A stretch of 64,000 nucleotides of DNA from Methylophilus sp. Lineage in GTDB: Bacteria > Pseudomonadota > Gammaproteobacteria > Burkholderiales > Methylophilaceae. How positions within the stretch are numbered: position 1 is the first letter of the stretch; each line of letters opens with the position of its first letter. The translations under genes and the position numbers were made by a program. The notes beneath the pieces were generated by a model. The model had not been told where the DNA came from and made no database searches. It saw only the letters and a list, made by a program, of their open reading frames with translations. Where the stretch lies: the NCBI RefSeq assembly GCF_008015755.1, contig NZ_SSGF01000006.1, positions 1-64,000 of the forward strand, written 5' to 3'. Below, one piece after another: positions 29,173-38,202 of this stretch.

Positions 29173-31641
29173 TTATCGGGCTTTTGCTTTGGGTTTGCCT
29201 TTATTTTTTTGTGCCGAATGACGACCTTTGTCTTTAGCCGAGCGTGATTTATCGGCTGCGGCCTTGCCTGCAGCTGGTTTTTCACCTGACTTGCGAGATG
29301 GCTTAGCTGCGGTGGATGACTTGGCAGGCGCAGTTGCCGATTTGGCCCAAGCCGCTGGCGCAGCTTTAACATGATCTGCCTTAGAGGGGCGACTTCGGCT
29401 GCTTTTTGGCTTGTCATCACCACCCAACAAAGCTGGCTCGGCGGGCTCAGAAGCGGCCTCCATGGACCCAACTAAGGTGAAGTCGATGCGAGAGGTTTCC
29501 AAATCCACGCGCACTACTTTTACCGTCAAGCGGTCGCCTAAGCGGTAGCGCACACCAGTGCGCTCTCCGACCATTTCATGTCGTGCCTTATCGTGAATAA
29601 AATAGTCGTTGCCCAGGTCCGTCACGTGTAACAGCCCCTCAACATAAACTTCATCTAGCGCCACAAACAAGCCAAAGCCGGTCACCCCGGCAACAGTGCC
29701 ACTGAAGACTTCACCCACTTTGTCTTGCATATAAAAACATTTGAGCCAGTTGGTGACGTCACGCGTGGCATCATCAGCCCGGCGTTCCGTCATCGAACAA
29801 TGCATGCCCAACTGATGCCAGTCTTTGGCCTGATAACGTTTGCCTTCGACCACCGCCTTGATGGCGCGATGAACTAGCAAGTCAGGGTAACGGCGGATGG
29901 GCGAAGTGAAATGGGTATAGGCCTCATACGCCAGCCCAAAGTGGCCGACGTTATCTGGGCTGTAAACTGCTTGCTGCATGGAACGCAACATCACCGTTTG
30001 CAACAATTGCGCATCTGGCCGCGCTTTGATGCGCTGCATGAGCTTGGCATAATCTTTGGCGCTTGGGTTCTCGCCGCCACCTACGCCAAAGCCAAACTCG
30101 CCCATAAACAGGCGCAAGGCTTCGAGTTTTTCTGGGGTCGGGCCTTCGTGGATACGGAACAAGCAGGTTTGTTCGTTTTTAAGTAAAAAGTCTGCCGCAC
30201 AGACGTTAGCCGCCAACATGCACTCTTCAATCAACTTATGAGCGTCATTACGGACCACGGGTACAATCTTGTCGATTTTGCCGTTGTCGTTAAACACCAT
30301 CATAGTTTCGGTCGATTCAAACTCCACCGCACCGCGTTTTTCACGCTGAGTGAGCATCAGTCTGAATAAGCTGTTTAAGTTTTGCACATGTGGCAACAAC
30401 CAGGCGTACTCTTCAGTTAAAGCCGCATCTTCACCTTGCAGTAGCGCCGCCACTTTGGTGTAGGTCATGCGCGCTTTAGACAACATCACTGACGGGTAAA
30501 ATTGGTATTGCTTGACTACGCCTTGGCTATCAATTTGCATATCGCACACCATGCACAAGCGCTCAACATCGGGGTTGAGCGAGCATAGGCCGTTAGATAA
30601 TGCCTCTGGCAACATGGGGATCACGCGGCGTGGAAAATAGACCGAGTTGCCGCGGTCGTAAGCGTCTTTATCCAACGCATCACCAGGCTGCACATAAAAG
30701 CTCACATCGGCAATCGCTACTACCAGACGCCAGCCTTTACCCTGCGGCTCGGCAAACACGGCATCATCAAAATCACGCGCCGTTTCGCCATCAATCGTAA
30801 TCAATGCCAGTTCGCGCAAATCCTTGCGGCCTTTGTAATCCTTGGCTTGTACGGTTCTGGGGAAGTCTTCAGCCTGCTTAACAGCAGCGGGATTAAACTG
30901 GTGCGGCAAATGATGCTTGCGCAACGCGATTTCTATCTCCATGCCGCTATCAGCATAGTTTCCCAAAATCTCTACAATTTTGCCCATTGGGCTAGAGTGT
31001 GACGAGGGATACTCGGTGAGCTCGACAGTGACAATCTGCCCGACTTGCGCATCCATATCTAGGTGATAAGGAATCAGCACATCCTGGCTGATACGCTTGT
31101 CTTCTGCCGCCACAATGGTCACGCCCTGCGCCCGAATCACGCGCCCCACCAATGTTTTATTGGCGCGCTCCAGCACCTCGACCAGCTTGCCCTCAGGGCG
31201 ACCCTTTCGATCAACGCCCGCCAAACGCACCATGGCGCGGTCGCCGTGCATCACCAGTGTCATCTCTTTCGGGCCGAGAAAAATATCTTCCGGGTTCTTG
31301 GTTTTATCATCCGGCACCAAAAAGCCGAAGCCATCACTATGGCCAAAGACCGTGCCGGCGATCAGATGAATCTTATCCGGCAGACAAAATGCACCCTTAC
31401 GGTTGCGCATGAGCTGGCCATCGCGTTCCATGGCACCCAGCCTGCGGTTAAAAATATCTCGCTCATCATGGCCGATGTCGAGCAACACATAAATCTGGTC
31501 AGCACTCAGGGGCACGCCTTGGTCTGACAGCAACTGCAACACCAGTTCACGACTAGGCAATGGTGTTTGATATAACTCAGCTTCTCGCTGGGCCTGCGGG
31601 TCATTTGCACGCAGGGATTTTTTCGTTTTTCTGGTTGACAA
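29173..31641 (-). CDS. rnr: Ribonuclease R
   Basis: RNase R is a 3'-to-5' exoribonuclease that degrades structured RNA, including rRNA and messages with stem-loops. The protein has 822 residues. An N-terminal winged-helix-like segment precedes cold-shock domains, and the RNB catalytic core carries the metal-binding aspartates in ITIDGETARDFDDAV. An S1 domain is at about residues 640-725, and a Lys/Ala-rich tail (about 95 residues) ends in KGKPKAKAR. The start is TTG at 31641, with AAGGAAG eight bases upstream and an in-frame stop just before it, so no ATG start is possible further up. Confidence 0.95.
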   Translation of the reverse strand: MSTRKTKKSLRANDPQAQREAELYQTPLPSRELVLQLLSDQGVPLSADQIYVLLDIGHDERDIFNRRLGAMERDGQLMRNRKGAFCLPDKIHLIAGTVFGHSDGFGFLVPDDKTKNPEDIFLGPKEMTLVMHGDRAMVRLAGVDRKGRPEGKLVEVLERANKTLVGRVIRAQGVTIVAAEDKRISQDVLIPYHLDMDAQVGQIVTVELTEYPSSHSSPMGKIVEILGNYADSGMEIEIALRKHHLPHQFNPAAVKQAEDFPRTVQAKDYKGRKDLRELALITIDGETARDFDDAVFAEPQGKGWRLVVAIADVSFYVQPGDALDKDAYDRGNSVYFPRRVIPMLPEALSNGLCSLNPDVERLCMVCDMQIDSQGVVKQYQFYPSVMLSKARMTYTKVAALLQGEDAALTEEYAWLLPHVQNLNSLFRLMLTQREKRGAVEFESTETMMVFNDNGKIDKIVPVVRNDAHKLIEECMLAANVCAADFLLKNEQTCLFRIHEGPTPEKLEALRLFMGEFGFGVGGGENPSAKDYAKLMQRIKARPDAQLLQTVMLRSMQQAVYSPDNVGHFGLAYEAYTHFTSPIRRYPDLLVHRAIKAVVEGKRYQAKDWHQLGMHCSMTERRADDATRDVTNWLKCFYMQDKVGEVFSGTVAGVTGFGLFVALDEVYVEGLLHVTDLGNDYFIHDKARHEMVGERTGVRYRLGDRLTVKVVRVDLETSRIDFTLVGSMEAASEPAEPALLGGDDKPKSSRSRPSKADHVKAAPAAWAKSATAPAKSSTAAKPSRKSGEKPAAGKAAADKSRSAKDKGRHSAQKNKGKPKAKAR

Positions 31642-31662
31642 TATTTATTCTTCCTTTAAAAT
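31635..31662 (+). promoter_or_regulatory. Promoter of the tRNA-Leu gene
   Basis: TTGACA (31635-31640) and TAAAAT (31657-31662) are spaced by 16 bases and end 14 bases before the mature tRNA. The -35 box overlaps the start codon of the divergent rnr, so initiation at one gene may affect the other. Confidence 0.7.
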
Positions 31663-31676
31663 GCACAGCTTCTTTA

Positions 31677-31761
31677 GCCCAGATGGCGAAATTGGTAGAC
31701 GCGCTAGTTTCAGGTACTAGTGTTTAACGACGTGGAGGTTCGAGTCCTCTTCTGGGCACCA
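31677..31761 (+). tRNA. tRNA-Leu (anticodon CAG)
   Basis: This is an 85-base class II tRNA with an encoded CCA end. The acceptor arms GCCCAGA and TCTGGGC pair, and the D-loop has TTGGTAGA. The anticodon stem CTAGT/ACTAG encloses the loop TTCAGGT, with anticodon CAG at the centre reading CUG. A variable arm and the GTTCGAGTC T-loop follow. It borders an AT-rich accessory segment that carries a recombinase. Confidence 0.96.
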
Positions 31762-32661
31762 TCAAGCGACTTAAAAATCGCGACAAATATAGACTCCCAA
31801 GAAATCTTTTTTGTACCGTTATTTGTTCTTAAAAGACTTTGCTCGGTTGTTTTTTGTATTAACATAAAGCAAGTTTAACATCCTTTAAGCTTCATTCCAG
31901 TTTTACCTCAAACTTTCTCTTCCGACATTCTTAATGCTTAATTGTTTAAGCTCAGACTTTTAAAAGCTTTTGAGTTTAGGTGTTATTTCTGCTTGTAAAT
32001 GTATGACTGTCGTTAGTCCATTAAATAAACTTGATGACAAACATACTAAAAAAAGTGCAAATATTTTTTCCACTCGAAATAGATCCATCACAAAAAAGTT
32101 ATTAGATTATTAAATTTGATGAAAAGGCTTATCTACAAAGGATCGTAAATTTGCACAATCGAAAAATACTTTTTTCCTATTTGCTATCTACTGATTAAAA
32201 AAGTGTATTTCTCTGAGCTGAAATATACTTTTACTCAGTATTCTATATTTAATCTCAGCCAATCATTTAGAACACTCAAACAACCCCTTTAATTGAGCGC
32301 CATGTTCAACAGCGAAAAACATGGCTATGCATACTCAATTACTCAACACCTCTCAAGGCGGTCATTTTCTTGGCTTATCAAAAGCTATTTTCGGAGAGAG
32401 TGACCGCTGGGCGGTTGCAAAATTCCCATTCATTTAAAGCGGTGATCGTACAGTTCGAGATTGCCCTGAAGACTTCAACTCTTACATCTAGTCACGTACT
32501 TGTAAATCTTCAAACGACAATGGCAAACGTTAGCGACTCAAAATACGTTACGCATCGGGTTTTATACGTGCTACTAAAGATTAAATTAAACTTTTTGAAT
32601 ATTGTTACGTTAACCACCTGTAATGTAATAAAGATTTTTACATTACATATCGGGAGTACCA
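31762..32661. other. AT-rich non-coding stretch downstream of tRNA-Leu
   Basis: About 900 bases with much lower GC than the flanking core genes. Only short frames without ribosome sites occur (for example 32370-32681), none convincing. I searched by eye for a second copy of the tRNA 3' end as an attachment-site duplicate and saw none here. The only clear structure is the inverted repeat at 32620-32646. Confidence 0.6.
32620..32646. promoter_or_regulatory. Inverted repeat upstream of the KfrA-like gene
   Basis: GTAATGTAA (32620-32628) and TTACATTAC (32638-32646) form perfect 9-bp arms around nine bases. The repeat ends 15 bases before the start codon of the KfrA-like gene. KfrA proteins are known to bind inverted repeats in their own promoters, so this is the likely autoregulatory operator. 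Confidence 0.65.
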
Positions 32662-33099
32662 ATGAAAGAATCAAAAATTAAGTATGAAGATATCAAAATC
32701 ATCTGCGAGAAATTAGTGGCAGAGGGGGAAAAGCCCACAGCAGGCCTTATCAGAAATATTCTAGGTTATGGTAGCTACACAACAATTACAGATCATTTAC
32801 GTAGATGGAATAAAACGCTGCCCACCATCAATCTCGACAGAGACGAGATTGCCGAGGAAATAATAACGCCATTAAAAAATCTTTTTCAAAAAAAGTTTGA
32901 TAACTGCTTTAGAGACTATCAATTCAAAATCATTGAATTGAATAAACAGCTAAATGAAACATATGATGAGAAAATTCAAGCAGAAGTTTTGTACGAGGCT
33001 CAGGCTGTCCTAATAGATAAGCTTAGCACAGAAAATATAGCGTTGAGGTCAGAAATTGATTTATTGAAAGCTAAGTTAACCATTCTAGACGACAAGTAA
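32662..33099 (+). CDS. KfrA-like DNA-binding protein
   Basis: The frame encodes 145 residues behind GGGAG. Residues about 5-60 match the N-terminal DNA-binding domain of KfrA-type plasmid proteins (ICEKLVAEGEKPTAGLIRNILGYGSYTTITDHLRRWN). The rest is a predicted coiled coil rich in Glu, Lys and Leu, shorter than in plasmid KfrA. Such proteins stabilise or regulate plasmids and integrative elements. The recombinase at 33456 follows on the same strand. Low GC and a position behind a tRNA suggest acquired DNA. Confidence 0.75.
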   Translation: MKESKIKYEDIKIICEKLVAEGEKPTAGLIRNILGYGSYTTITDHLRRWNKTLPTINLDRDEIAEEIITPLKNLFQKKFDNCFRDYQFKIIELNKQLNETYDEKIQAEVLYEAQAVLIDKLSTENIALRSEIDLLKAKLTILDDK

Positions 33100-33455
33100 A
33101 TAGCGGAGATTTGATCGCTTGGATGACAAGAAAAAGGGAGACTTAGTATTAAAGGTATGTCGAATTGAGTAGATATCTTCATCGACCAAACAGGTAAACC
33201 AATACAACATTACGATTATCTACATGCATGCAGATAACGGGGTGGCAGTCATAAGTTAGGTGTTATTTTTTAGCGTAAGCAAAAAGATTACAGCTGACTT
33301 TTGACTGGTGTAGATATGTTGGACTGTTTGGCATGTTCGACCTCGTAGCATGTGCCAGACAGTACGGAATATTGGAACGTACCACTGCCGCGCTGGGGGC
33401 GTGATATTAAATATGCCAGCGCTGGAGTCTGCTTTAGCAGAGAGAAGGGTTCACC
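33100..33455. other. Gap between the KfrA-like gene and the recombinase
   Basis: 356 bases without a credible gene or clear terminator. The last 30 bases contain the recombinase ribosome site (GAGAAGGG). Confidence 0.5.
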
Positions 33456-34526
33456 ATGACAAACACTGATAAGCTTGAACTACACGACAAGATAAAGGCA
33501 GCAAGGGATGCATTAAAACCGACGCACCAGGATGCAGCCACTACAGAAACTAAATTAACAGAAAAAACTGAAGCAGAATATTTAAAGATCGCCAAAAGAT
33601 TCTACGGAGTTGGAAAAGATCAAAACAACCTTTTTCCTCATGACGTAGAATCCATAATCGCTAAAATACGCTCTGTATCTAAATTTTCAACATTGAGGAA
33701 GTATGCACGTGCAGTTCGGCATGTTGCACTGAACGAGTTATCAAAAATATTACAAAAGCTTGATAAAGCGCTAAGTAATAATCAACATGAATTAGTAAAG
33801 AATGTGGTCATACAACCATCATTCGACGCCTATATTACATTAGCGAAAATGCTACCCGCAGATTACAAGGAAGGATGGACTCCTAAGTCCAAACGAAAGA
33901 GCAAAAAAGTCTCACTTAGAGGCTTGCCTGATGATTGGCGAGAACAGATGGCTAATAACTCTGTGGGACAATATCATATTCCAATGTTAATCACCTTAGC
34001 GACCGGCTGTCGGCCAGCAGAGCTTAAAAATGGAGTTAAGCTAATACTTAAGAATGGTGCGTTTTATGCTGTTATCAAAGGTGCAAAAATAACCGAACAC
34101 TCTGGGCAAGAAAAACGTGTTTTAAAGTTGGCCAATAATGAGATTACTGAAAAGCTAAAGGCTTACTTAGTTAAAGATGACGGCAATCCAATAATTAAAG
34201 TTAAGGTGCCAAATTCTATTAGTACACATATGCGAAGCGTTGGGAAACGCATTTGGCCAAAAAGGAAAGAGAGTATTACTGCGTATACAGCACGTCATGC
34301 TATGGCTGCGGATTGCAAGGCTTCGCCGCTGAACGAGACTTATCCTGATTTTGTTTCTGAAGTGCTTGGTCATCAAGCAGATGATACAAAAAGTTACTAT
34401 GGCACTCGAAGTCAAAGCTCTTCAGATCGATTTGTACCTTTAGCTGTTAAATCAACGAAACCTGTTAAAAAGAAAAATACAACCAGCTTTAAGAAAATAT
34501 CAAAAAGAATAATAAATAATTATTAA
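33456..34526 (+). CDS. Divergent tyrosine recombinase / integrase
   Basis: The frame encodes 356 residues. The catalytic pieces of a tyrosine recombinase can be placed in the C-terminal half: the box I arginine in LATGCRPAELKNG (about residue 189), an RH pair in TAYTARHAMAAD (about 284), the histidine in VLGHQADD, and the nucleophile in SYYGTRS (about 310). The usual HxxR histidine is replaced by tyrosine, a deviation seen in some subfamilies. The N-terminal half would be the core-binding domain. It ends in a Lys-rich tail. Together with the KfrA-like gene and the nearby tRNA it marks an integrated element, though attachment sites were not found. Confidence 0.75.
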   Translation: MTNTDKLELHDKIKAARDALKPTHQDAATTETKLTEKTEAEYLKIAKRFYGVGKDQNNLFPHDVESIIAKIRSVSKFSTLRKYARAVRHVALNELSKILQKLDKALSNNQHELVKNVVIQPSFDAYITLAKMLPADYKEGWTPKSKRKSKKVSLRGLPDDWREQMANNSVGQYHIPMLITLATGCRPAELKNGVKLILKNGAFYAVIKGAKITEHSGQEKRVLKLANNEITEKLKAYLVKDDGNPIIKVKVPNSISTHMRSVGKRIWPKRKESITAYTARHAMAADCKASPLNETYPDFVSEVLGHQADDTKSYYGTRSQSSSDRFVPLAVKSTKPVKKKNTTSFKKISKRIINNY

Positions 34527-34532
34527 ATACGA

Positions 34533-35144
34533 GGGTGTCCTGAATTTTGTGTAAACGGCGGTTGATTACTGCCGAGGCATTCTTTCATCAAACAGTATGG
34601 TAAACCTGTTTAGCGCAGGTTTCCAACCTCTCAGTGGCATAGCCCCCTTCTCACTGATGTTCTGCAAGGCGATATAGACGATAGGATAAATGCTGTCGAA
34701 TGGGCGAGATTGCCACAGCTTAAACTCGTCAATCACTGCATCGGTGACATTAGAAATCAGCGTCGGTGAAATATCTGTGCCATACATTTCAGACAAATGC
34801 TGTTGAATCTCACGTACTGTCATGCCTCTGGCGTATAGCGAGATAATCTTCTCATCAAAACCTGTCCAGAGCGTTTGATGTTTCGGGATCAGTTGTGGCT
34901 CGAAGCTACCTGCTCTATCACTAGGCACTTCAATCGGCAGTTCGCCAAAATCCCCTTTGAGGGTCTTGCGGCGTTTACTGTTGCGGGTATTGCCAGTCGC
35001 ATTCTTCACTGACTCATGCTTGTCATGGCCAAGATGTTCAGCCATCTCTGCTTCAAGCGCTCGCTCAACCAAGGCTTTGGTTAATTGCTTGAACAATCCA
35101 TTCTCACCAATTAAATCTTCGGGCTTTTTATAGTTCGCCAACAA
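34533..35144 (-). mobile_element. Internally deleted IS256-family element
   Basis: One end carries GGGTGTCCTGAATTTTGTGTA (34533-34553), 12 bases after the transposase stop, as at the end of IS256-type elements. A matching inverted end is not seen beyond 35144, so the other boundary is lost or diverged. A very similar 21-base sequence lies alone at 44416. The element inside is a shortened transposase gene. Confidence 0.8.
34566..35144 (-). pseudogene. IS256-family transposase with an in-frame internal deletion
   Basis: The 192-residue frame begins like a full IS256-type transposase (KALVERALEAEMAEHLGHDKHE ... GMTVREIQQHLSEMYGTDIS) up to FDSIYPIVY. It then jumps directly to the C-terminal block IALQNISEKGAMPLRGWKPALNRFTILFDERMP. 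Family members are about 400 residues; the missing part of roughly 200 residues contains the DDE catalytic residues, so the protein cannot transpose. The reading frame is kept, which points to a clean deletion between similar sequences. The N-terminal DNA-binding part could still bind element ends. Confidence 0.88.
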
Positions 35145-35652
35145 TTCCTTTATCAGATCGTTGGGTATTTAATTTAATTTCTAGGAGTTAACTCATCATG
35201 CATAAATTACAGATTGGTGAAAGGCCTATGATCGTCAATTAGAAAAACACATAAAATCGTACTCCGCTAAAAACTGAACCCCTCAATACTCTTTCAGTAT
35301 CGTGATAATAAAAACGGCTCACATTTCTGCAAGCGGCATTTATAAAATTTTGGTAAGGTGTGAAGGTATGATCTAAATTTCGTCAAATTTAATAGATCTT
35401 TCGACGCCCACCACTTCGCAGCACTGGCTATATAACAATCACATTCAAGTTACGCATCTGTAGCAGATAAAGAAATAAAATAATATGTTGACAACAATAA
35501 AAAAAACGCGCCAGAGGTATGAAGTTCCGTTTAGTCTAAAAAACGCACATGCATATAAAATTGTTTTGAATTAGTTAGTTACCCTTTTTACCAATACGCA
35601 ATCCACCGAGTTATCCACAGATTTTGTGGAAATGAAAAAGAATTATGCTTAT
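35145..35652. other. AT-rich gene-free stretch
   Basis: About 500 bases between the IS remnant and the terminator at 35653. No gene, tRNA or repeat is recognised. The right end of the IS element and the boundary of the accessory insert should lie here, but I cannot place either. Confidence 0.45.
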
Positions 35653-35686
35653 AAAAAAAGCTGTGTATTTCTACACAGCTTTTTTT
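35653..35686. terminator. Bidirectional terminator
   Basis: A perfect 15-bp stem, AAAAAAAGCTGTGTA with TACACAGCTTTTTTT, around a four-base loop, has A and T tracts on both sides. It ends the minus-strand gene at 35701 and marks the edge of core DNA. Confidence 0.92.
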
Positions 35687-35700
35687 ATCATGCGCTCTTA

Positions 35701-36069
35701 TTAACGGTTATTGAAAAACCCAATATTCATCACGCGGTCATTGACAAAAGTCACTTCAGTTTCTTTGTAGGTGTTTTTGCCATCGTATTTGACCAGGTTT
35801 TTGTAGTACCACATCTCGACCTGCACCGGCTTGGAGTTATCCTGTTGTTTGCCCATGTTGCCGATCATGTTGTTAGCGTTGCTGGGCTTAACAGACTGTT
35901 GCTTTTTAAACGGCTGCCCAAGTTTTTCTATAATGATTTTTTTTGATTTGCCGCTAAAGCCGCTAATAAATTCGTCTTCACTGTAGGTTTTACCAGCAAA
36001 AGCAGCAGTGGCTGCGAATAGCAATGAGGTGGCGACCATTGCAGCTGAAATTTTTGCGTATAACTTCAT
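35701..36069 (-). CDS. Small secreted protein with a BamE-like pattern
   Basis: This is a 122-residue protein with a clear signal peptide (about residues 1-25, ending AAFA). The mature part reads FSGKSKKIIIEKLGQPFKK, then VEMWYYKNLV and TEVTFVNDRVMNIGFF. The K-x-LG-x-P motif followed by a W-Y strand and a final V-x-F strand resembles BamE/SmpA-fold periplasmic proteins. The resemblance is weak and no function is implied. It stands between the accessory insert and the MBL hydrolase gene with its own terminator. Confidence 0.75.
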   Translation of the reverse strand: MKLYAKISAAMVATSLLFAATAAFAGKTYSEDEFISGFSGKSKKIIIEKLGQPFKKQQSVKPSNANNMIGNMGKQQDNSKPVQVEMWYYKNLVKYDGKNTYKETEVTFVNDRVMNIGFFNNR

Positions 36070-36215
36070 GTTTTAATTCCTGTTATCCAAAATCCAACGT
36101 ATTAAATTTTCTAACCAAGTAACGATATCGCTCTCAGTGATTTTTGTTTAGTGAAAGTATAACTGTTTATCACGCCATTCGGTTGACCTGCCCCGACATC
36201 ATCACTAGGACAAGT

Positions 36216-36983
36216 CTATACAAGCTCAAGTTGCATGCCGTCGTAGCCAACTGCAATATTGGCACCGACACTGGCTTGCAAAGAATGATATTCGAGCTCA
36301 TGAGTCATATGTATCAGCACATTGCGCTTGGCGCCTATGCGCGCAATCAAGGCCAGCGACTGCTCAATATTCACATGCGTAGGATGTGGCTTCTCACGCA
36401 GGCAATCAATCAGCAAAAGGTCTACGCCTTGCAATAAATCGTAAGATTGTTCGGGAATCTCCGATACATCGGTCATATAAACCAGGTTGCCGATACGGTA
36501 TGCGTAAATACGGATTTTGCCATGCATGACGGGGATGGGCGTGACCCACTGCCCAGCCGCTTCAAATGGCGCGTCAACCACGTGCGCGGCCAACACTGGC
36601 AAGTCCCAAAACTGGGGGATAGGGTCGCGCAAGGTGTAGCCAAACTTTTCCTGGATATGCGTGACGGCTTCGGAATAACTATAGAGCGGAATCTGGCAGC
36701 GATTAAGCTGGCAAAAAGCGCGCAGATCATCTATCCCATGTAAGTGATCGGCATGAGTATGCGTGTATAAGACGGCATCGACTCGACGCATATTTTCACG
36801 CAAAGCTTGCTGCCTTAAATCGGGTGAAGTATCGATCAGAATCACCCTGTCATCGTCCAGCGTGATCATGCTAGAGCAACGCGTGCGTTTATTGCGCGGG
36901 TCTGTTGAGCTGCAGGTTGCGCATGTGCAGCCAACGGCGGGTGTACCAGCACTGGAACCGGCACCTAAAATGGTTAATTGCAT
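36216..36983 (-). CDS. MBL-fold metal-dependent hydrolase (PhnP-like)
   Basis: This 255-residue enzyme of the metallo-beta-lactamase fold has the zinc motif THTHADHLHGIDDL near residue 76 and further metal ligands in MTDVSEIP and HMTHELEYHS. The N-terminus AGSSAGTPAVGCTCATC resembles PhnP phosphodiesterases, including cysteines for an extra structural zinc. It could cleave a cyclic or phosphodiester metabolite. There are no phn genes around, so a phosphonate role is unlikely. Its start overlaps the tatD stop by 10 bases. Confidence 0.85.
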   Translation of the reverse strand: MQLTILGAGSSAGTPAVGCTCATCSSTDPRNKRTRCSSMITLDDDRVILIDTSPDLRQQALRENMRRVDAVLYTHTHADHLHGIDDLRAFCQLNRCQIPLYSYSEAVTHIQEKFGYTLRDPIPQFWDLPVLAAHVVDAPFEAAGQWVTPIPVMHGKIRIYAYRIGNLVYMTDVSEIPEQSYDLLQGVDLLLIDCLREKPHPTHVNIEQSLALIARIGAKRNVLIHMTHELEYHSLQASVGANIAVGYDGMQLELV

Positions 36984-37750
36984 GGCTGTGCGTGCTTGAA
37001 CAAATTGAAAAAGTTTTCCGTGGTGGCCGTCATGATGTGCTGTAATGGCACGTCTCGCAATCGCGCAATTTCTTCTGCCACATGCCGCACATAGGCGGGC
37101 TGGTTGGTTTTTCCACGAAACGGGATTGGTGCGAGGTAAGGCGAATCTGTCTCGACCAGCATGTGATCCAAGGGCACTTTTTGCGCCACCTCTTTCAAGG
37201 CTTGTGCATTTTTAAAGGTGACAATGCCAGAAAACGAGACATAAAAGCCCATCGCAATCGCCGCCTGCGCAACCTCCCAGCTTTCGGTAAAGCAATGCAT
37301 CACGCCACCCACTTCTGCCGCGCCCTCTTCCTGCATAATGCGCAAGGTATCTTCGGCCGCGTTGCGGGTGTGAATAATCAGCGGCTTGCCAGTGGCTTTT
37401 GCAGCGCGGATGTGGGTGCGAAAACGCGCCCGCTGCCATTCCAGATCGCCGGTGAGGCGAAAATAATCGAGGCCAGTTTCGCCAATCGCCACCACGCGGG
37501 CATGATCAGCCAAGCTGACCAGGCCGTCTACGGTCGGCTCCTCGATGTCTTCATAATCAGGATGCACGCCCACAGACGCGTAAATGTTAGGGTATTGTTC
37601 GGCAATCGCCAGCACTTCCGGGAACTTGTCCAGCGTCACCGACACACACAAGGCATGCCCAACCTGGTTGCTTTGCATGCCCTCCAGCACCTGGCCCATG
37701 TTTTGCACCAGTTCAGGGAAATTAAGATGACAATGCGAATCGACTAACAT
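36974..37750 (-). CDS. tatD: TatD family metal-dependent deoxyribonuclease
   Basis: The protein has 258 residues and an amidohydrolase-type TIM barrel. The metal-binding N-terminus VDSHCHLNFPEL is intact, as are GETGLDYFR, PLIIHTRNA, MHCFTESWEVA and the LVETDSPYLAP motif. Family members (TatD/YcfH type) are 3'-5' DNases or general metal-dependent hydrolases. It lies in the tmk-holB-pilZ-tatD row common in betaproteobacteria. Confidence 0.93.
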   Translation of the reverse strand: MLVDSHCHLNFPELVQNMGQVLEGMQSNQVGHALCVSVTLDKFPEVLAIAEQYPNIYASVGVHPDYEDIEEPTVDGLVSLADHARVVAIGETGLDYFRLTGDLEWQRARFRTHIRAAKATGKPLIIHTRNAAEDTLRIMQEEGAAEVGGVMHCFTESWEVAQAAIAMGFYVSFSGIVTFKNAQALKEVAQKVPLDHMLVETDSPYLAPIPFRGKTNQPAYVRHVAEEIARLRDVPLQHIMTATTENFFNLFKHAQPCN

Positions 37751-37799
37751 AGGGTTTCCAGCAAAAAATGTGACTCAGGCCTGTGTAACATAGCAGCCA

Positions 37800-38162
37800 T
37801 TAAATGGTGTTGGACGGTCGGCTGGATTTCAGTGCCGCCCCAAGAATCGTCTCAATGCGCTTTTTGGCCTCAGCACCGCCATCTTTATCCATAAACTGGA
37901 TACCTATGCCCTGCGGCTTGTGATTCACCGCCTGCGGTGTGATCCAGATCACCTTGCCCACCACCTTGAGCTTGTTGGGGTCATTCAACAAAGTGAGTAG
38001 CATAAACACCTCTTCGCCCATTTGAAAAGGCTTACTGGTGGGAATAAACAACCCGCCACCTTTGACAAAAGGCATGTAGGCGGCAAACAATGCAGCTTTT
38101 TCACGTATCGCCAATGACAAAACACCAGGTTTTGCAGCGGCGGATGGTTGTGTGTCGTTCAT
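37800..38162 (-). CDS. PilZ domain protein
   Basis: The protein has 120 residues, begins with a Ser/Ala-rich stretch and is a single PilZ domain. It lies between holB and tatD, the usual location of the type IV pilus protein PilZ. Typical blocks are KGGGLFIPTSKPFQMGEEVFMLLTL and VIWITPQAVNHKPQGIGIQF. The classical c-di-GMP-binding RxxxR and D/NxSxxG motifs are not evident, as in canonical PilZ itself, which works by binding PilB/FimX rather than the nucleotide. Confidence 0.88.
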   Translation of the reverse strand: MNDTQPSAAAKPGVLSLAIREKAALFAAYMPFVKGGGLFIPTSKPFQMGEEVFMLLTLLNDPNKLKVVGKVIWITPQAVNHKPQGIGIQFMDKDGGAEAKKRIETILGAALKSSRPSNTI

Positions 38163-38202
38163 GAGCTAAGCTCCAGAATAATGAAGTGTACTGACCTCAT
38201 AT

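Noticed and set aside
31677-35652. A duplicated tRNA-Leu 3' end as attL/attR
   Set aside because: I looked for GTTCGAGTCC or a similar T-arm sequence downstream and did not find one, so the insert's right boundary and att sites cannot be placed.
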